This document shows, in pieces, positions 57,085 through 64,000 of a stretch of 64,000 nucleotides of DNA. The notes beneath the pieces were generated by a model. That model ran no database searches. It was not told the DNA's origin and saw only the letters and a list, made by a program, of their open reading frames with translations. A program made the translations under genes and the position numbers. This stretch comes from Fragum whitleyi (lineage: Eukaryota > Mollusca > Bivalvia > Cardiida > Cardiidae), in contig OX411557.1 in the NCBI GenBank assembly GCA_948146395.1, positions 30,792,077 through 30,856,076 on the forward strand, written 5' to 3'. Position 1 is the first letter of the stretch; the number at the start of each line of letters is the position of its first letter.

Positions 57085-57699
57085 AGTCTAAATGGATTTG
57101 ATTCGTACATCCAGGACTACAAATCCTGGGATGTTTCGGATTTTAGTTTGAAATACCATACCTCAATCCGTTTTTGTTCAATTTGGCGTCATGCAGTCAA
57201 AATATTATTATATGCTTGGAGTCTCGGACCGATCGCGAGTAATTTTTACGCCAAAGTTAATTTCACACTTATTTTGACCCCATCTTCTAGGCCTATAGAT
57301 GACGCCCGTTTCAAATTTCATGTCAGCGTCTTAAGATATTCATGTTATTTAGTCGAGTTTATGAGAATTATCACAAGATTGTGCCGAGTCCTGATGAAAA
57401 CTGTTATTTTAGAAAAGAACATGTTTTTATTAAAGAACCGTAATACTTAAAAGTTTTTATATTGTCTGTATAGTTGAACTATCTGTTGAGCTCAGATAGA
57501 TCTGTTCAAATGATGTTTCCAGCATAATTCTGCTGTAGGTCTACATGAAGTATTGTCAGAAAATATAGCCAAGATCAGTCTGCACAGACTTACGGTCTTA
57601 TCTTAGGCTCTACTGCCTGCTTTCTACTCAATTTTTGTTTGGAAAATTTGATTCAGACGGTAACAATGTCTACAATAGGAATTTGTTTTAGAACAATTT

Positions 57700-57972
57700 T
57701 CATGGGCGTAACATGGGTTTTGAAATTTATACGCACTCGGAATGCAACCAACATAAAATATGTAGGATAAAGGTGATCTTTGGATTGTGACATAAGATGA
57801 ACGTCCTCCGTCCGCTTTCCTTTTCTATAATTTGAGCGTCGGTGAATAATCAAAACATCGCTTATTAAAGCTATAGTTTCGATGTTATGATCATTTATCA
57901 ACGACTTTTTTCGACAGAGGATTTATTTATATTACGCACTTGCGTAATATTCGTAATGGTTGTTACGCCCTT
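57700..57972 (-). mobile_element. Family S MITE (reverse), second copy
   Basis: catgggcgtaacatgggttt left, cgtaatggttgttacgccc right; the central hairpin has lost one side (cttattaaagctatag). Confidence 0.65.
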
Positions 57973-58286
57973 GATTTTCAACTTCTGCAGAAATAAAACG
58001 AAATTTGAATATTTAATTAAACTGTAGTTAGGAGCTTTAGGTCACCCAAATCTTATGTAGAAGAAAACTCGAGATCCGTTTGATCAAAAGCAATTTGATA
58101 AAAAAAAATCTAGGTTAATCATGCGTTGCTTACTTATTGAGTAAAATAGAACAATTGATCTATAATTTGATACTATAGGTTTCCGTCAAATTTTGTGCAT
58201 TCTTATTGCCTGAAAAAAGGCTTGGGCGTAAAGCAGTCCTATCATTTATAGAGAAATTTTTCCATTTATGCTCCATGATATGAAAT

Positions 58287-58440
58287 TATGAGATACGAAG
58301 AGAGTATTTTTTTCATTTCATGGAGGTATAAAACTCAAAACCTTATCACATTCATGTATGAATCCGCATCGCATATTCATACAATGTGATTAGTGTTTAA
58401 GTTTCATACCTCAATGAAATTGAAAAAAACTCTCTTATCT
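58287..58440. mobile_element. Family U hairpin MITE
   Basis: gagatacgaagagagtattt left, aaactctcttatctttt right; inner aaccttatcacattcatgta and its inverse. Confidence 0.65.
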
Positions 58441-58502
58441 TTTAAGAAAAATACTGGCAGTTATTTTCAACCAATTTCAGTAATTCAAAAAATATCCTAC
58501 CC

Positions 58503-58630
58503 TGTGTTCATAATGACAAAACGAAGAAAACTGTTTTCCAATTATCCACCGCTTTGCAAGCATACTCGCATAAAAAGCAAGTCATGATTGACAGATAGTT
58601 TGCACTATTTTGCCATCCTGAACGCAGAGC
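58503..58630. repeat. Family W fold-back element
   Basis: tgtgttcataatgacaaaac left; accgctttgcaagcatactc / gcataaaaagcaag core; right end tgccatcctgaacgcag. Confidence 0.5.
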
Positions 58631-59040
58631 TGATTTGCTGCTCTTAACTTTCCGCTTAAATTTAACCAACGGCTATCTCTACACAACCGGACTCTGATAA
58701 TTCGTTCAATCATTACTGTAACTGACATATGCATGGCTTATTTACGTGTCGCGCTGGGTCATTGAAAAAAAGCAATTCAGATTTTTTTTTTGAAATTTTA
58801 TTTAAAAAAAAGGGGATTCGAGGAAAAAGAAATGATTATTTGAAGTATTTGAAGTATACCGTCTTATCTTTTGTTTGAAAATTAATCGCCCTTGTTTACA
58901 TTCTTACCTTCTTCACGAATCCCAATTAATAAAAGGGAGTGAATCTGTGTATAACTCAATGACTTTAGACTTAATAGAGTTGTTTTCCTTTTGCTTCGAC
59001 ATATAAAGTCAAGTTATTTCAAGCCCGGATCCTAACCGGA

Positions 59041-59291
59041 CCTGGGTCCTGTTTTACTAAACATCTTTCGATCATTTTTTTGCGTAAGTAAACAATTAAA
59101 GTTGCTCCTACCGGAGTAACTAAATATGGAATTCTGCCATGCAACATCCCATTTGAATCGTCTTCTAAAGACGATTCAAATGAGATATTATATGGCAGAA
59201 TCTAACCATGAATGCAAATACCAGGTAAGATTTGTGATTTTAACTTACGATTAATTTTTCCATAAGATGGTTAGTAAAACAGGCCCCTGGT
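59041..59291. mobile_element. Family R MITE, best copy
   Basis: cctgggtcctgttttactaa left, tagtaaaacaggcccctgg right; perfect centre tttgaatcgtcttctaaaga with its complement. Confidence 0.8.
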
Positions 59292-59699
59292 CCTAATGTA
59301 AACTATCAGAACAGCATAGTCTAGGCTATTTCATAAGTCGACAATGGGATCAACCTAAAATTGTTGAAGCGAACAACACCCATAAATGAAGATGCATAAT
59401 TTAAACATGTACTTACTTCAAGTAAAAGTTGAAAATACTTAGAAAATATTCTCTCTTGTCACGGTTACAATGGACCAAGCCCGAACGGGTATTATTGACC
59501 GCTTTATCAGAGTACCGCTAACTAGGCTACCGATTTTAGATTTATCCCATTTCCAGGAATAAAAATTCCAGTTTCAGTGAATATAGTCGGGAACGTATGA
59601 CTAACCGTGATGGTTAGTTAGTATGACGGAAACTCATCCTTGTTCTCCTTTTCCGATCGAAAGAACATCGAAGGCTCATAACGGAAAGCTATCTATAGA

Positions 59700-62600
59700 A
59701 ATGTCCCTGAAGTTGGCAGAATGGCAGAATAGCAGAATAGCAGAATGAAGTTAGCAGAATGGCAGAATAGCAGAATGGCAGAATGAAATTGGCAGAATGG
59801 CAGAATGGCAGAATAGCAGAATAGCAGAATGAAAAATCGAAAGTCAAAATCGGGTGCATGAAATAACTTGATTTGTTGTTTAAACGTGTTTTCAATGATT
59901 TTCCAGCAAAAAACTCCTTAAATCATGCTCCGGTTAACATAACAGACAACCAAGTCCAAAGTCAAACTAACGGAAAAAACAATCATTTTTTAAACCAATC
60001 GGTCTAAAATCGATTTAAAAATGATATTAGAACGCAATAGAGATAATTGAGAGTGAAAAAAGTCATATCTTAACAGTTTTCGCGACTTTGAAATCTCATT
60101 CTGCCATTCTGCTATTCTGCTATTCTGCTAGCAGAATGAAGTTGGCAGAATGGCAGAATAGCAGAATGAAAAATCGAATGTCATAATTCGATCAACTTGT
60201 GCATGAAATAACTTGATTTGATGTTTAAACGTGTTTTCAACGATTTTCCCGCAAAAAATTCTTTATATTATGCTCCGGTTAACATAACAAACAACCAAGT
60301 CCAAATTCAAACTAATGAAAAAAACAATCATTTTTTGAAACCTATCAGTCTAAAATCGATTTAAAAATGATATTAGAACGCAATAAAAGTAATTGAGAGT
60401 GAAAAAAGTCATATCTCAACAGTTTTCGCGACTTTGAAATCTCATTCTGCCATTCTGCTTTTCTGCTATTCTGCTAGCAGAATGAAGTTGGCAGAATGGC
60501 AGAATAGCAGAATGAAAAATCGAATGTCAGAACTCGAACAATTTGTGCATGAAATAACTTGATTTGTTGTTTAAACGTGTTTTCAACGATTTTCCCGCCA
60601 AAAATTCCTTAAATCATGCTCCGGTTAACATAACAAACAACCAAGTCCAAATTCAAACTAATGAAAAAAACAATCATTTTTTGAAACCAATCGGTCTAAA
60701 ATCGATTTAAAAACCATATTAGAACGCAATAAAGATAATTGAGAGTGAAAAAAGTCATATCTTAACAGTTTTCGCGACTTTGAAATCTCATTCTGCCATT
60801 CTGCTATTCTGCTATTCTGCTAGCAGAATGAAGTTGGCAGAATGACAGAATAGCAGAATGAAAAATCGAATGTCAGAACTCGAACAATTTGTGCATAAAA
60901 TAACTTGATTTGATGTTTAAACGTGTTTTCAACGATTTTCCCGCCAAAAATTCCTTATATCATGCTCCGGTTAACATAACAAGAAACCAAGTCCAAATTC
61001 AAACTAATGAAAAAAACGATTATTTTTTGAAACCAATCAGTCTAAAATCGATTTAAAAATGATCTTAGAACGTAATAAAGATAATTGAGAGTGAAAAAGT
61101 CATATCTCAACAGTTTTCGCGACTTTTAAATCTCATTCTGCCATTCTGCTATTCTGCTATTCTGCTAGCAGAATGAAGTTGGCAGAATGGCAGAATAGCA
61201 GAATGAAAAATCGAATGTGAGAACTCGATCAATTTGTGCATGAAATAACTTGATTTGTTGTTAAAACGTGTTTTCAACGATTTTCCCGCAAAAAATTCCT
61301 TAAATCATGCTCCGGTTAACATGCCGAGCAACCAAGTCCAAATTCAAACTAATGAAAATAACAATCATTTTTTGAAACCAATCGATCTAAAATCGAATTA
61401 AAAATCATAAAAGAACGCAATAAAGATAATTGAGAGTTAAAAAAGCCATATCTTAACAGTTTTCCCGCCTTTGAAATCTAATTCTACCATTCTGCTATTC
61501 TGCTATTCTGCTAGCAGAATGAAGTTGGCAGAATGGCAGAATAGCAGAATGAAATATCGAATGTCAGAACTCGAACAATTTGTGCATGAAATAACTTGAT
61601 TTGTTGTTTAAACGTGTTGTCAACGATTTTCCCGCCAAAAATTCCTTATATCATGCTCCGGTTAACATAACAAGCAACCAAGTCCAAATTCAAACTAATG
61701 AAAAAAACAATCATTTTTTGAAACCAATCAGTCTAAAATCGATTAAAAAATGATCTTAGAAGGCAACAAAGATAATTGAGAGTGAAAAAAGCCATATCTT
61801 AACAGTTTTCGCGACTTTGAAATCTCATTCTGCCATTCTGCTATTCTGCTATTCTGCTAGCAGAATGAAGTTGGCAGAATGGCAGAATAGCAGAATGAAA
61901 AATCGAATGTCATAATTCGATCAACTTGTGCATGAAATAACTTGATTTAATGTTTAAACGTGTTTTCAACGATTTTCCCGCAAAAAATTCCTTATATCAT
62001 GCTCCGGTTAACATGCCAAGCAACCAAGTCCAAATTCAAACTAATGAAAAAAACAATCATTTTTTGAAACCTATCAGTCTAAAATCGATTTAAAAATGAT
62101 ATTAGAACGCAATAAAGATAATTGAGAGTGAAAAAAGTCATATCTTAACAGTTTTCGCGACTTTGAAATCTCATTCTGCCATTCTGCTATTCTGCTATTC
62201 TGCTAGCAGAATGAAGTTGGCAGAATGGCAGAATAGCAGAATGATAAATCGAATGTCATAATTCGATCAACTTGTGCATGAAATAACTTGATTTGTTGTT
62301 TAAACGTGTTTTCAACGATTTTCCCGCAAAAAATTTCTTATATCATGCTCCGGTTAACATGCCAAGCAACCAAGTCCAAATTCAAACTAATAAAAAAACC
62401 AATCATTTTTTGAAACCTATCAGTCTAAAATCGATTTAAAAATGATATTAGAACGCAATAAAAGTAATTGAGAGTGAAAAAGTCATATCTCAACAGTTTT
62501 CGCGACTTTGAAATCTCATTCTGCCATTCTGCTATTCTGCTATTCTGCTAGCAGAATGAAGTTGGCAGAATGGCAGAATAGCAGAATGAAAAATCGAATG

Positions 62601-63384
62601 TCAGAACTCGAACAATTTGTGCATGAAATAACTTGATTTGTTGTTTAAACGTGTTTTCAACGATTTTCCCGCAAAAAAATCCTTAAATCATGCTCCGGTT
62701 AACATAACAAACAACCAAGTCCAAATTCAAACTAATGAAAAAAACAATCATTTTTTGAAACCAATCGATCTAAAATCGATTTAAAAATCATATTAGAACG
62801 CAATAAAGATAATTGAGAGTGAAAAAAGTCATATCTTAACAGTTTTCGCGACTTTGAAATCTCATTCTGCCATTCTGCTATTCTGCTATTCTGCTAGCAG
62901 AATGAAGTTGGCAGAATGGCAGAATAGCAGAATGAAAAATCGAATGTCAGAACTCGATCAATTTGTGCATAAAATAACTTGATTTGTTGTTTAAACGTGT
63001 TTTCAACGATTTTCCCGCCAAAAATTCCTTATATCATGCTCCGGTTAACATGCCAAGCAACCAAGTCCAAATTCAAACTAATGGAAAAAACAATCATTTT
63101 TTGAAACCAATCAGTCTAAAATCGATTTAAAAATGATATTAGAACGCAAAAAAAACGTATTTGAGATTGAAAATAGTCATATCTCAACAGTTTTCGCGTC
63201 TTTGAAATCTCATTCTGCCATTCTGCTATTCCGCTATTCTGCTAGCAGAATGAAGTTGGCAGAATGGCAGAATAGCAGAATGAAAAATCGAACGACAGAA
63301 TTCGATCAATTTGAGCATGAAATAACTTGATTTGTTGTTGAAACGTGTATTCAACGATTTTCCCGCTAAACTCCTTATATCATG
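59700..63384. repeat. Satellite array, ~346-bp unit, ten GCTAGC palindromes
   Basis: GCTAGC-centred palindromes (cattctgccattctgctat... and its complement) lie at 60128, 60473, 60819, 61163, 61510, 61856, 62202, 62548, 62893 and 63241, spacing 344-348 bp. Between them is a conserved AT-rich body (gcatgaaataacttgatttg, catgctccggttaacat, ttaaaaatgatattagaacg). The first unit (59700-59830) has extra 'gcagaatag' repeats. Units are very similar, so the array is being homogenised or is recent. Confidence 0.95.
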
Positions 63385-64000
63385 GTTGGGCTGCGGCGAA
63401 AAACGTCGGAGCTACAGCGATTCGCGATGGAGTCGCGCCTCGACGCGATCGAGCGGTTATTTAGCGACGGAGCGAATACAGCTCGGCTCTTCAAGCGTAG
63501 ATTTGCTCCCAATACACGGAATCTGCCCCGCATCGCGGTCGATCGCTAGGCAGGTGAACGGCTCTCGAGCGGCGCTTTTGGACTGCTCAGTAGCCGTCGC
63601 TAGGCAGGCAGTGGGCTGCTCGCGCCGTGGCGAAATGTTCACGCGAGTGAGACACTCGAAGCAGGGCTCGAACCAATGGACCGATTCCTATGTTGTTGGT
63701 ACCGTCGTGTAGCTCTATTCAAGCGCTACAATCGTGGCGAATTTAGTTGGGCTTGACGGATTGCGTCGGAGCTACAGCGATTCGCGGTGGAGTTGCGCCT
63801 CGACGCGATCGAACCGTGATTTAGGCGGCGAAACAAAAACAGCTCGGTTTTTGAAACGTAGATTTGCTCCCAAGACACAGAATTTGCCCTGCATCGCGGT
63901 CGTTCGCTAGGCAGGTTCACGGCTCTCGAGCGGCGATTTTGAACGGCTCAGAAGCCGTCGCTAGGCAGACAGTGCGCAGCTCGCGCCGAGGCGAAACGTT
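63385..64000 (+). repeat. GC-rich tandem repeat, ~360-bp unit, cut by window end
   Basis: gtcggagctacagcgattcg occurs at 63405 and again at 63765. 'cgcctcgacgcgatcga', 'gtagatttgctccca', 'gcatcgcggtcg' and 'ctaggcaggt..acggctctcgagcggcg' follow in both copies. 85% similarity or so by eye. Both strands have open frames because of GC content, but no start, domain or consistent frame between copies, so not called coding. Confidence 0.8.

Noticed and set aside
59700..63330. CRISPR array (regular repeats)
   Set aside because: Period of about 346 bp with the whole unit conserved, so it is a satellite; no short repeats with unique spacers, and the host is eukaryotic.
63332..63920. Coding region in the GC-rich end of the window
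   Set aside because: Open frames exist on both strands because stops are rare in GC-rich DNA; frames are not conserved between the two repeat units.

Overview
This is eukaryotic, AT-rich, animal nuclear DNA. It contains no bacterial operons, rRNA or CRISPR arrays. The protein-coding signal is a series of short exons (112-274 nt) with GT/AG boundaries, separated by introns of about 1.7-4.7 kb that are packed with small repeats. The repeat content points to a lophotrochozoan, most likely a bivalve mollusc: many palindromic MITEs, tRNA-headed SINEs whose 3' part reads 'ggcgttaaac...cattcaa(t/ac)', and arrays of about 145-165 bp monomers carrying cgtccgtc/acgg microsatellites, like bivalve 'pearl' elements. 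The species assignment is inference.

Two plus-strand genes can be assembled. Gene A (2051/2088-19480) and gene B (44331-56725) are tandem paralogues with the same six-exon structure. Exons 1 and 2, 3 and 4, and 5 and 6 each encode one six-cysteine module. Phase-1 introns separate the modules and a phase-2 intron splits each module. A signal peptide precedes the first module (visible in A; its first exon or start is not resolved in B). A hydrophobic C-terminus ending a few residues before the stop suggests a GPI anchor. Together they look like a small cluster of secreted or GPI-anchored, triple six-cysteine proteins of unknown function. Matching intron remnants (after exon 1 and inside intron 2) show that the duplication copied introns as well.

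Layout: 1-2050, a possible 3' exon of an upstream gene (461-697) and stacked MITEs; 2051-19480, gene A; 19500-29680, MITE/SINE/Helitron-like graveyard; 29680-41100, relatively repeat-poor intergenic DNA with a possible promoter-like patch (36.66-36.93 kb), a degenerate tRNA-like sequence and a long pyrimidine microsatellite; 41100-44330, MITEs and mariner-like elements; 44331-56725, gene B; 56800-59300, more MITEs; 59700-63384, a tandem satellite of about 346 bp with a GCTAGC-centred palindrome in each unit; 63385-64000, an abrupt change to a GC-rich repeat of about 360 bp that runs off the end.

The most unusual feature is how closely transposable-element ends approach the splice sites of genes A and B. 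Element ends lie about 17-31 nt upstream of four acceptors, and a SINE tail lies at one donor. The second is the exon/intron design of the triple module. All functional statements beyond domain layout are inference, because no database search was possible.
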